Assembly: GCA_047623555.1 (NCBI GenBank)
Contig: JBLHMP010000015.1
Coordinates: forward strand, 1-57,850
Reading direction: 5' to 3'
Length of the DNA: 57,850 nucleotides
Source: NORP181 sp047623555
GTDB taxonomy: Bacteria > Pseudomonadota > Alphaproteobacteria > Rhodobacterales > Rhodobacteraceae
Under the pieces are notes generated by a model. The model did not search any database. It was not told the origin of the DNA and worked only from the letters and a program-made list of their open reading frames with translations. Position numbers and translations under genes: made by a program. Of this stretch, positions 8,610-16,324 are shown in pieces (the first letter of the stretch is position 1; each line of letters starts with the position of its first letter).

Positions 8610-8837
8610 CTATTGGCCGTTCGCTATATCAAGTATCGTTTTCTGAGAAAACCGACCAGCCTTCACATCTTTAAGCCCAGCAGCCACGTGGCCTATGATG
8701 TCCTGCTCCTCCATATCTTTTCGGATGAGGGCACGCATATATTCGCTTGGCGTTGCGAACACGCTGTGATCACCAGTGCGACTATCGACAAATTCGCGGA
8801 GCCGATCAGTGAGCGATACGTTCAATGCACTGGGCAT
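8610..8837 (-). CDS. parD: ParD-type ribbon-helix-helix antitoxin
   Basis: A 75-residue protein starting MPSALNVSLTDRLREFVDSR, with TPSEYMRALIRKDMEEQD forming the ribbon-helix-helix dimer. The acidic C-terminal tail would wrap the ParE partner. GGAGG lies just before the start. The strong promoter at 8875-8903 precedes it, and antitoxin dimers of this kind usually bind their own promoter. The toxin gene follows without a gap but has an in-frame stop. The locus may therefore survive only as an orphan antitoxin, which can still protect against related toxins. Such systems commonly stabilise plasmids, in line with the nearby partition genes. Confidence 0.82.
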   Translation of the reverse strand: MPSALNVSLTDRLREFVDSRTGDHSVFATPSEYMRALIRKDMEEQDIIGHVAAGLKDVKAGRFSQKTILDIANGQ

Positions 8838-8874
8838 TTCAGGGCCTCCAATAGGTAATTAGTTTATGTCTATG

Positions 8875-8903
8875 AGATTAGAAATAATGTCGAATATTGT
8901 CAA
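8875..8903 (-). promoter_or_regulatory. Sigma-70-type promoter of the parD locus
   Basis: On the minus strand TTGACA (8903-8898) and TAATCT (8880-8875) are separated by exactly 17 bases, about 40 bases before the antitoxin start. This is a near-consensus housekeeping promoter. The region around it is AT-rich and contains short half-dyads that could bind the antitoxin. Confidence 0.72.
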
Positions 8904-9117
8904 ATAATAACACGAATACTGCGAGAGCCGCTTGCAGTTGAATGCAAGGTAATTGGCTGACTCTTGGTCAGAGCCTAATTTTAGTAGGATCAGAACCTCG
9001 TCATTGCCGTCTTTGAGTGGCCCACGACGCGACAGAGAACGACGACGGCCTTGGCATAAGACATGGCTTCATTTCGGATCGCTGACACATCCGGAGGGTC
9101 CGGTTCAGGCTCAAGAA

Positions 9118-9134
9118 AACTTTGCGACAGAACC
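9118..9134. repeat. Possible IS6-family terminal inverted repeat
   Basis: AACTTTGCGACAGAACC is the reverse complement of GGTTCTGTCGCAAAGTT, which resembles the ends of many IS6-family elements. No transposase is attached, and the surrounding bases 8904-9160 contain no gene I can recognise. It may be a solo scar left by deletion. Confidence 0.35.
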
Positions 9135-9160
9135 ACGGGTTTCGCCGAGAATCCGCTCAA

Positions 9161-10630
9161 TCACAATTCCCCGGGGATTTCGGCTTCGGCTTCGATTTCC
9201 ACACGGTAATTGCCGATCAGTTGTGCCACAACAACCAGCGTGTTTGCGGGTTTGATGGAGCCAAATATTCGACCATGCGCTGCAGACACCAGGGTAACGT
9301 CTTCAACGTCTGTAATATAGATACGGGTGCGCACGACGTCGTCCACGCTCGCCCCCAACGCTGTCAGGCTCGCCGAGATTTTATCGAGGATAAAGGTCGT
9401 CTGAGCTCCGGCATCCAGTGGCGCAATTGCCCGGTCAAACCCGGCCGTCGCTGTGGTGCCCGAGACCAGAATGCGGTTCCCGATACGTTGGGCACGGCAA
9501 TATCCAGCGATATCTTCCCATTTACTACCACTCAGAACCCGCGTCGCCCCGCTGCGATGGTCAACCGGAGTAGCCTCAAACCCAGTGTGAAAGCCTGTCA
9601 AATGGTGGCTTAGGTCACCAGAGGCAGTCAGAAACGGCGGCTTGCGATATTCATCCCCACAATCGCCCGGCACAGCATCGGTGAAATTCTTGCTTAACAA
9701 CTGGTGATCTTCAGCGTCCAGCGCAAAGCTGAACAAACGCGCATTGTCCGCCATATGGTTGCGCTCTCCAAGTCGGGCACCGATGATCACGCCCGCCACA
9801 CTGGATTGTTCCAGCACCCATCGGGTCGCTACATTCGACAGGGACACGTTGTGCTTTTTGCCAATCTTGGCGGCGGCAGCCAGCAAGGCTTGAAACGCCT
9901 CCCAACCGCCTGCGGTATCAATGAACCGCTTGTATTTCATCTTGCTCCAGTCGGGAATATTGACAGGTTCGGGTTTGCCCAGCCAGCGATCTGACAGAAA
10001 TCCACCACATAACGTGCCATAGCCTAACAGCCGGGTTTTGGTCGCCAAACACAGCGCTGACAGAGGCCCGGCAGCGCGCCGATCCAGCAGCGAAAACGAC
10101 ACTTGGTTGGTTAACAAAGGGATACCGTCAGACAGGGCAAGTTGCAGATGCGCCGCATCAAAATTTGTAACCCCAATCTCGGTGATCAGCCCTTCTTGAC
10201 GCAGGGCAGTCAGTTCGTGCAACGCGTCCAGCCAGGCCGGATGCTCAAACATCCACCAGTGAAATTGCAGCAAATCAACCTGGTCCACACCCAGCCGGTC
10301 CAACCGGTCTTGCACCCCGGCGCGAACAACTTTGGCGCTCATCTCGCCGGGTTCAGGGCACCATTTGGTGCAGATAACTGGCCGGTGGTCGGTGTCTTTG
10401 TAGCGTTTCAGCAAATGCCCGGAAATGATTTCAGCGCTGCCATAATGATCAGCCATATCAAAGGTGGTAAACCCCTGCCGCATATAAGCATCCAGAGCAT
10501 CAGCACCTTGCTCTGGGTCAATTGTCGCGCCGTCCTTTTCGATATCAGCAACCTGCCACAGCCCAGTCAAAACCCGGCTGATCCGCAGAGTATCGCCAAG
10601 TTCTATCTGTTCGGGGCCTGCCGCACTCAT
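9161..10630 (-). CDS. Aldo/keto reductase fused to a Rid-family domain
   Basis: A 489-residue fusion. Residues 1 to about 340 form an NADPH-dependent aldo/keto reductase barrel: Asp and Tyr in FDMADHYG, Lys in VICTKWCPEPG and His in QFHWW complete the catalytic tetrad. Residues about 365-489 are a YjgF/YER057c/UK114 (Rid) domain (RIGNRILVSGTTAT ... TRIYITDVEDV ... VEIEAEAEI). In RidA the reactive-enamine hydrolase needs an Arg in a P-A-R-S motif. Here the matching positions read KPANTLVV, so the Arg is Asn and deaminase activity of the RidA type is unlikely. The gene overlaps the GntR regulator upstream by 4 bases (ATGA-type), so the two are co-transcribed. The substrate is unknown. A related reductase is encoded divergently at 11852. 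Confidence 0.85.
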   Translation of the reverse strand: MSAAGPEQIELGDTLRISRVLTGLWQVADIEKDGATIDPEQGADALDAYMRQGFTTFDMADHYGSAEIISGHLLKRYKDTDHRPVICTKWCPEPGEMSAKVVRAGVQDRLDRLGVDQVDLLQFHWWMFEHPAWLDALHELTALRQEGLITEIGVTNFDAAHLQLALSDGIPLLTNQVSFSLLDRRAAGPLSALCLATKTRLLGYGTLCGGFLSDRWLGKPEPVNIPDWSKMKYKRFIDTAGGWEAFQALLAAAAKIGKKHNVSLSNVATRWVLEQSSVAGVIIGARLGERNHMADNARLFSFALDAEDHQLLSKNFTDAVPGDCGDEYRKPPFLTASGDLSHHLTGFHTGFEATPVDHRSGATRVLSGSKWEDIAGYCRAQRIGNRILVSGTTATAGFDRAIAPLDAGAQTTFILDKISASLTALGASVDDVVRTRIYITDVEDVTLVSAAHGRIFGSIKPANTLVVVAQLIGNYRVEIEAEAEIPGEL

Positions 10631-11319
10631 CGGGACTTCCGCCCGGCTACAAGGGTTAACGTGCCTAAATTTTCCGCCGCGAGATAATTAAAGCTGCTTT
10701 CGATATCGGTTTTCAATGCCTCCATCGCCGCATCGCGATCATTGCGGCGCAAAGCCCGGATCATGTCCATGTGGAACTCATGCTCATCTACACGCAGAGC
10801 GTTTTCGTGCCGGATGATCAGATGCAGATAGGCCCCATATTGCAGCCAAAGTGCCTCGATCAGCGGTAGCATAACGGCGGAATTGCTCTTGCGATACAAG
10901 GTGAAATGGAAATCGTGATTGGCTTTTAGGTCCGGGCCGGCCTGAACCGTGTCAGGTGATGTCTGAATGATCGTTTCCAACAGATCGATGGTGGCGTCGT
11001 CCATGTTATCCATAGCGATCCCTAGCACCATAGTCTCCATTCCGACGCGGGCACGTTTCAAATCCAACATCCGCTCTTGATCAAACGACGGTACTTGCAG
11101 CGTCCGGCTTGGCGTGTCGATCAGCGCGCCTTCTGCTACCAAACGGCGCACGGCCTCTCGTACCGGGGTCATAGAGGTGCCCAACTGCTCGGCCAGACCA
11201 CGCAGATTGAGCACCGCACCGGGGGCAAATTCACCACGGGTAAACGCATCGCGCAATGCGGCATAGACCTCTTCCCGCAACTTGGACTGATCAATCTTCA
11301 CCATACCGAATGTGTTCAT
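10627..11319 (-). CDS. GntR-family regulator, FadR/FCD subfamily
   Basis: The N-terminal winged helix reads LREEVYAALRDAFTRGEF, GTSMTPVREAVRRLVAEGAL and IDTPSRTLQVPS, and a helical FCD ligand-binding domain follows (NHDFHFTLYR, HEFHMDMIRALRRND). FCD proteins bind small organic acids, often through a metal held by Asp/His residues. The open frame extends to 11421, but the ATG at 11319 (MNTFGMVKIDQ) fits the family better. It is transcribed away from the reductase/ABC operon at 11472-17596 and with the reductase-Rid gene. It probably represses both by binding the shared intergenic region. Confidence 0.85.
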   Translation of the reverse strand: MNTFGMVKIDQSKLREEVYAALRDAFTRGEFAPGAVLNLRGLAEQLGTSMTPVREAVRRLVAEGALIDTPSRTLQVPSFDQERMLDLKRARVGMETMVLGIAMDNMDDATIDLLETIIQTSPDTVQAGPDLKANHDFHFTLYRKSNSAVMLPLIEALWLQYGAYLHLIIRHENALRVDEHEFHMDMIRALRRNDRDAAMEALKTDIESSFNYLAAENLGTLTLVAGRKSR

Positions 11320-11401
11320 TTCCCACCCTATCTCTTGCACGTGGCCCACCCTCAGAACACGCCACCAAGCCCGGCTAGCACAAATTGTTTGACTGAGCTT
11401 G

Positions 11402-11437
11402 GATAACATACATATAATCAAATATCACAGATAACAT
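11402..11437. promoter_or_regulatory. Repeated GATAACAT in a divergent promoter region
   Basis: GATAACAT occurs at 11402-11409 and again at 11430-11437, 28 bases apart, in the AT-rich gap between the GntR regulator and the plus-strand operon. It may be the regulator's binding region. The evidence is position and repetition only. Confidence 0.35.
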
Positions 11438-11471
11438 CAAGCAAGAAGCGATGTGTCGAGAGGGATTGTGA

Positions 11472-11855
11472 ATGGTGGATGACACCGGCAAAAGGCGTTT
11501 CTGGCTGTATGATCTTCGGGTCCATACAGTGATTGGGGATCGTGTCGCTGTTTGCCATCATGTTGAGGGCGACAGTTTTCAGGTTCACGGCGAAAGTCTT
11601 GTTTTTGAGGAAGGTCAGACAATTTCGATGTATGCGCTGGCTGCGTTACTGCCTCTGCTGCCAGCAAAACAGCGTAACACTGATGCCAATGACTGGATGT
11701 CCACCGACGCCGAAATCGCCTGCCCTGACCCCCATTGCGGTGCCCGTTTCCGTATTGAACGCACCGCAAAGCGATGGTTCTCGCATGCAGAAACCACCGG
11801 CTTGCCTGATGCGCGTTCTACCCCTTATTGGCAAAACCCCGGAGTCCCCGAATGA
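11472..11855 (+). CDS. TIGR04076-type small protein
   Basis: A 127-residue protein with the look of the TIGR04076 family: FWLYDLRVHTVIG and VCHHVEGDSFQVHG at the start, then ALAALLPLLPAKQR in the middle. ACPDPHCGARFRIERTAK at the end carries Cys residues that could hold a metal. The function of the family is not known. It opens the reductase/ABC-transporter operon and ends in an ATGA overlap with the aldo/keto reductase, so translation is coupled and the two products probably act on the same compound. Confidence 0.65.
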   Translation: MVDDTGKRRFWLYDLRVHTVIGDRVAVCHHVEGDSFQVHGESLVFEEGQTISMYALAALLPLLPAKQRNTDANDWMSTDAEIACPDPHCGARFRIERTAKRWFSHAETTGLPDARSTPYWQNPGVPE

Positions 11856-12943
11856 GTAATCCCGAAACGGCACAGTTGGGCGATGACCACACAATTTCCC
11901 GCGTAATCAAAGGCTGCTGGCAGTTGGCCGGCGATCATGGCCCGGTGAACCGGGCCAGCGCAGTGGCGGACATGGAGGCGTTTCTGGACGCAGGCATAAC
12001 CACATTTGATTGCGCCGACATTTACAAAGGCGTCGAAGAGATGATTGGCGACTTTATCGCCGACTTGCGCCGCAGACGAGGCAGTTCAGTTGCCAATCAG
12101 GTCTGCGTTCATACAAAACTTGTACCCGACCTTGCCCGGCTACCGGACCTGCGTCCGGATGAGGTTGAGGCGATCATCGACCGATCCCTGCAGCGGTTGC
12201 AGGTTGATCGACTGGATCTGGTACAGTTCTATTGGTGGGATATGAAACTGGGCAGCGCTGTGGACTCGCTCGGTGTTCTTAAAGCCCTGAAAGACAAAGG
12301 CAAAATCAAAAACCTTGGTACGACCAACTGGGATGTCGCCGATATGGACCCCTTTGTGCGCGATGGGTTTGATATTGTGTCTGGACAGGTGCAATATTCG
12401 GTTCTGGATCGGCGCCCTGCCGGGAATCTGACCAAGTGGGCAGCCGAAAACAGTGTCCAGTTTTTATGTTACGGTACCCTTGCAGGTGGATTTTTAACGG
12501 AAAAATGGCTGGGGCAGCCCGACCCCGGTTTTGCTTTTGAAAACCGCTCGCTCATCAAATACCGGCTGATTATCGACGAATTTGGTCCTTGGGAGCGGTT
12601 TCAGACACTTCTTACCACACTCAAGAACATCGGTGATCGGTATAGCGTTTCACTTGCCGCAGTTGCCTCGCGGTATGTGTTGGACCAGCCGCAAGTTGCT
12701 GCCGCAATTGTCGGCGCGCGCTATGCGCGGCACCTGCCCATGACGCTGGAAATATTCGACGTGGCGCTGGATGATCAGGATCGCGCGGCGCTGGATGAGG
12801 TTTTGCAAAAAGCACACGGGCCAAAGGGTGACGTGTTTGCGTTAGAGCGTGACCGAAACGGTCGCCACGGCCGCATCATGAAATACAATCTGAACACCAA
12901 GCCGGACGATCAGACATTTGGCAGCACCCGCAGCAATGGCTGA
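11852..12943 (+). CDS. Aldo/keto reductase with an altered catalytic tetrad
   Basis: A 363-residue aldo/keto reductase starting MSNPETAQLGDDHTISRVIK. Asp and Tyr are seen in FDCADIYKG and Lys in VCVHTKLVPD, while the usual His is replaced by Tyr (about residue 127) in VQFYWW. In this superfamily the His polarises the substrate carbonyl, and natural replacements are known to change the reaction, for example His to Glu in steroid 5-beta-reductases. It resembles the barrel of the reductase-Rid fusion at 9161, which keeps QFHWW; the two look like diverged paralogues. It overlaps the next gene (ATP-binding protein) by 8 bases. The start at 11852 is preferred to 11828 because of the ATGA overlap. 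Confidence 0.8.
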   Translation: MSNPETAQLGDDHTISRVIKGCWQLAGDHGPVNRASAVADMEAFLDAGITTFDCADIYKGVEEMIGDFIADLRRRRGSSVANQVCVHTKLVPDLARLPDLRPDEVEAIIDRSLQRLQVDRLDLVQFYWWDMKLGSAVDSLGVLKALKDKGKIKNLGTTNWDVADMDPFVRDGFDIVSGQVQYSVLDRRPAGNLTKWAAENSVQFLCYGTLAGGFLTEKWLGQPDPGFAFENRSLIKYRLIIDEFGPWERFQTLLTTLKNIGDRYSVSLAAVASRYVLDQPQVAAAIVGARYARHLPMTLEIFDVALDDQDRAALDEVLQKAHGPKGDVFALERDRNGRHGRIMKYNLNTKPDDQTFGSTRSNG

Positions 12944-13718
12944 GGCGCTCATCCCCATATTGGAAACACGCAACCTGACAAAAAACTTTGGGTCCTTTTG
13001 CGCGGTCAACAGCGTTTCTATGACGATCAAACCGGGATCCATCACCGGACTGATTGGCCCCAATGGTGCTGGTAAATCGACATTTTTCAATGTATTAACC
13101 GGCGTCCTCGCACCCACGAGTGGGCAGGTATTGCTGAATGGGCAAAATATTACCGGGCTGGGGCCGGATGCTCTTTTTACCAAAAAACTGGCCCGAACAT
13201 TTCAAATCCCGCGCCCATTCAAACGGATGTCAGTGCTGGAAAACGTCATGTTGGCCCCTCTGGGACAAGTGGGAGAGGGTATTTTAGGACCCTTCCTAAA
13301 CCCCGGCAAAATGCGGGCACAGGAAGAAGAAATTCGCACGCGCGCACTGGATATTCTGGAGTTTGTAACGCTCGGAAAACTGGCGGATCAGGCCGCCGGA
13401 AGAATCTCGGGCGGGCAGACCAAACTGCTGGAACTGGCCCGGGTCCTGATGGGCGACCCGGCGGTGATCCTGCTGGATGAACCGGCGGCGGGGGTAAACC
13501 CGACCCTGACCCGTATCCTGATCGAGCGCATTGAAGAGCTCAACCGACAAGGCAAAACCTTTGTGATCATCGAGCACGACATGGATTTCATCATGCGCCA
13601 TTGCGATCCCGTAATTGCGCTGGCCGAAGGGGCCATTGTGTTTCAAGGCACGGCACAAGAGGCGCAGAACAGCCCGGTTCTGCTGGACGCGTATTTGGGG
13701 GCTCAGGTTGATGGTTGA
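12936..13718 (+). CDS. livG: ABC transporter ATP-binding protein, LivG type
   Basis: A 260-residue ATPase of the hydrophobic-amino-acid uptake (HAAT) family. It has Walker A GPNGAGKST, signature ISGGQTKLLELAR, Walker B VILLDEPAAG and the switch His in VIIEHDMDF. The LivG-specific insert LARTFQIPRPFKRMSVLENV is present. It pairs with the LivF-type protein encoded next (8-base overlap) and the two permeases to import a substrate delivered by the binding protein at 16325. The gene symbol marks the family and does not imply leucine as substrate. Confidence 0.85.
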   Translation: MAEALIPILETRNLTKNFGSFCAVNSVSMTIKPGSITGLIGPNGAGKSTFFNVLTGVLAPTSGQVLLNGQNITGLGPDALFTKKLARTFQIPRPFKRMSVLENVMLAPLGQVGEGILGPFLNPGKMRAQEEEIRTRALDILEFVTLGKLADQAAGRISGGQTKLLELARVLMGDPAVILLDEPAAGVNPTLTRILIERIEELNRQGKTFVIIEHDMDFIMRHCDPVIALAEGAIVFQGTAQEAQNSPVLLDAYLGAQVDG

Positions 13719-14439
13719 AATCCTGCTGCGCGCCACAGACATTGTTGCTGGCTATGTCAAAGACCTGCCTATCCTGAAGCAGGTCAATATTGAGGTCAAA
13801 AAGGCCTCGCTGACTTTGATCATCGGCCCTAACGGTGCCGGGAAATCAACCTTTATCAAGGCCGTTGCCGGCGTGGTTCCCGTGACATCAGGCCAGATAA
13901 CGCTGGATGGTCAGGATATCACCGGCATCCGCCCGGATCAGATGGCACAGCATTCCATTGCCTATGTACCGCAATCGGACAACATTTTTCGCGCCTTGAC
14001 CATTCGTCAAAACCTGGAACTGGTGTTGCGCAAATCTCCAGTTGGCCCGGCCCGGATTGCCGCGATGTTCATCCGGTTCCCAGCCCTGGCCAGCAAGCAG
14101 GCCGAAAAAGCCGGGACATTATCCGGTGGTCAACGCCAGATGCTGGCGGTGGCCATGGCGCTGGCGGTTGATCCTTTGCTTATCCTGATGGACGAACCTT
14201 CGGCCGGCCTGTCGCCAAAAGCCGCGCAAGAGGTGCTGCAACTGGCCCGCGATCTGACCACACAGGGGGTCACGATTTTGCTGGTTGAACAGAACGTCAA
14301 ACAAGCGATGCGACTGGCCGACCATTGTTACATTCTGGCCGAGGGTCGCAATCAGCACGACGCGGACGCAGCGATTTTATTAGATGACCCAATCGTGGGC
14401 GAGATTTATCTCGGTGGAAAACGGATGAATGTCGCATGA
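13711..14439 (+). CDS. livF: ABC transporter ATP-binding protein, LivF type
   Basis: A 242-residue ATPase. The start at 13711 (MVEILLRATDIVAGY) overlaps the livG stop. It shows Walker A GPNGAGKST, signature LSGGQRQMLAVAM and Walker B LILMDEPSAGLSP, and the C-terminus resembles LivF (EGRNQHDADAA in place of the common EGxxxxxG turn). It is the second nucleotide-binding subunit of the transporter and is translationally coupled to the permease gene by an ATGA overlap at 14436. Confidence 0.86.
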   Translation: MVEILLRATDIVAGYVKDLPILKQVNIEVKKASLTLIIGPNGAGKSTFIKAVAGVVPVTSGQITLDGQDITGIRPDQMAQHSIAYVPQSDNIFRALTIRQNLELVLRKSPVGPARIAAMFIRFPALASKQAEKAGTLSGGQRQMLAVAMALAVDPLLILMDEPSAGLSPKAAQEVLQLARDLTTQGVTILLVEQNVKQAMRLADHCYILAEGRNQHDADAAILLDDPIVGEIYLGGKRMNVA

Positions 14440-15350
14440 TCCAAAGCCTTGCAGACGGTATTCTTGTCGGAGCGATTTTGTCCCTGGGCGCGATCGGGCT
14501 GACTATGGTCATGCATATCCTGCGCTTTGCCAACTTTAGCCATGCGGAATTATTGTCAATCGGCGCTTATACCGCGCTGGTATTTGATGCGTTATTTTCA
14601 GGGATTCTGCCGATCTTGGCCAACAAGATCGGCCCGCTTTCCATGACCTGGGCGCTGACACTGTCGATGTTCTGCGCCATGGGGGTGACCGGTATATCGG
14701 CGGTGCTGATCGACCGGTTTGTGTTTAAACGCATCCGCGAAAAGGGCGACGAATTGTCCATGGTGTTTGCTTCATTCGGGGTGGCGATGATCATCCGCAA
14801 TGTTCTGGGACTGGTCTTTGGCCTGAAATCACAGCTTTACAGCAATGATATCGTGTTCGCGGTGATGGTCAGCTCTGACCCGATGTTGTTGATCAAGCCC
14901 GATCAGGTGTTTGTGCTGCTGGCGGCCTTGCTGATCATGCTTGTGCTGCATTTTGTTCTGTCGCGCACTACATTTGGCTATGCCTTGCGCGCTGTTGCGG
15001 AAAACCCGTCGCTGGCCGAGGTGTCCGGCATCCGGCTATCCCGCGTAATCGCTCTGGTCTGGATCATTGGCGGCGGGCTCGCGGCTGCCGCAGGTGTGTT
15101 TTATGGTCTCAACAACCACATCAACCCGGTGATCGGGCGCGATCTGGTGTTGCCAATTTTTGCCGCCACCATCGTCGGTGGCATTGGCAGCATATACGGT
15201 GCTGTGTTGGGCGGGTTCATCGTCGGCATAGCGGCCAACATGGCGCTGCTGGTATTGCCGTCAGGTTATAGTCCGGCGGTGCCGTTCATGATTATTCTGG
15301 TGCTATTGCTGGTGCGCCCGAACGGATTATTCGGAGAGCCACAGACATGA
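14436..15350 (+). CDS. livH: ABC transporter permease, LivH type
   Basis: A 304-residue inner-membrane protein with about eight hydrophobic segments. Typical LivH blocks include GAILSLGAIGLTMVMHILRF at the start, a TTFGYALRAVAENPSLAEVS cytoplasmic loop that contacts the ATPases, and IVGGIGSIYGAVLGGFIVG near the end. It forms the translocation path with the LivM-type permease encoded next (ATGA overlap). Confidence 0.87.
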   Translation: MIQSLADGILVGAILSLGAIGLTMVMHILRFANFSHAELLSIGAYTALVFDALFSGILPILANKIGPLSMTWALTLSMFCAMGVTGISAVLIDRFVFKRIREKGDELSMVFASFGVAMIIRNVLGLVFGLKSQLYSNDIVFAVMVSSDPMLLIKPDQVFVLLAALLIMLVLHFVLSRTTFGYALRAVAENPSLAEVSGIRLSRVIALVWIIGGGLAAAAGVFYGLNNHINPVIGRDLVLPIFAATIVGGIGSIYGAVLGGFIVGIAANMALLVLPSGYSPAVPFMIILVLLLVRPNGLFGEPQT

Positions 15351-16300
15351 TGGGCCTTATCTCGTATCTGGTGTTTTTCATAACAATTGCATCGATTCTG
15401 GCCATTGCAGTGCTGGGGCTGAACCTGCAATGGGGCAATACCGGGTTGTTTAACGGTGGTGTTGTCGCCTTCTTTGGCGCTGGCGCTTATGGTACTCTTT
15501 TATTGGGCGGAGCTCCGCAATCCGATCACATCGGCGGCTTTGAGCTGTTCTATCCGTTGGCTCTGCTTGGCGGAGCGGTGGCTGCGGGGGTGCTGGCCTG
15601 GGTGGTCGGGCGCCTTACCCTGCATTTGCGGCACGACTATTTCGCGATAGCCACGTTTGGTGTTGCGGTCACCTTTGAAAACGTCATGCGCAACGCCGAA
15701 GGGTTTTCCGGTGGGGCCAAAGGCCTGCGCGGGTTTGCCCGCCCTCTCGAGGCTTGGGTGAATGACGGGTTCACCTATAATGTGCTGTTTCTGCTGGTGG
15801 TTACCGCCCTATTGATCTGTACTTACCTGTTTCTTGAACGGCTGATCCGGTCGCCCTATGGACGCCTGCTACGCGCCATCCGCGAGGATGAAATTGCAGC
15901 CTGTTCGCTGGGCAAAAACCCCGACCGCATTCGGCTAACTGCATTTATCACCGGTTCCTGTATCGTCGGTCTTGCCGGCGGGCTGTATGCCACGTTTTAT
16001 GCTTTTGTCAGCCCACAGGATGTTCTGCCAACATTAACGTTCCAACTCTGGGCGATGTTGATCGTCGGCGGTGCCGGCAACAACCGCGGCGCGGTTTTTG
16101 GCACCTTTCTGATCTGGGGGGCCTGGACCGCCAGTGGCTGGGGCCTATCGCGTTTCGCCCCGGTCGAAGTCCAGCTGTATACTGGGACCATGCAATTCAT
16201 TCTGATCGGCCTCGTCATCGTCGGCATGTTACTGTGGCGACCGCAAGGTCTGTTCCCCGAACGGCTGGTCGTTTCACAATCCGGACGAAAATCAAAATAA
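15347..16300 (+). CDS. livM: ABC transporter permease, LivM type
   Basis: A 317-residue membrane protein with LivM features: LGLNLQWGNTGLFNGGVVAF at the N-terminus, SPYGRLLRAIREDEIAACSL as the ATPase-contact loop and GGAGNNRGAVFGTFLI towards the end, with about eight to nine hydrophobic segments. It completes the permease pair. A 24-base gap with GGGAG precedes the binding-protein gene. Confidence 0.87.
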   Translation: MMGLISYLVFFITIASILAIAVLGLNLQWGNTGLFNGGVVAFFGAGAYGTLLLGGAPQSDHIGGFELFYPLALLGGAVAAGVLAWVVGRLTLHLRHDYFAIATFGVAVTFENVMRNAEGFSGGAKGLRGFARPLEAWVNDGFTYNVLFLLVVTALLICTYLFLERLIRSPYGRLLRAIREDEIAACSLGKNPDRIRLTAFITGSCIVGLAGGLYATFYAFVSPQDVLPTLTFQLWAMLIVGGAGNNRGAVFGTFLIWGAWTASGWGLSRFAPVEVQLYTGTMQFILIGLVIVGMLLWRPQGLFPERLVVSQSGRKSK

Positions 16301-16324
16301 TCAAATCCAACAAGGGAGACTATC

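Noticed and set aside
9122..9613. A 163-residue plus-strand open frame
   Set aside because: It lies almost wholly antisense to the reductase-Rid gene, whose protein motifs are clear; it is a shadow frame.
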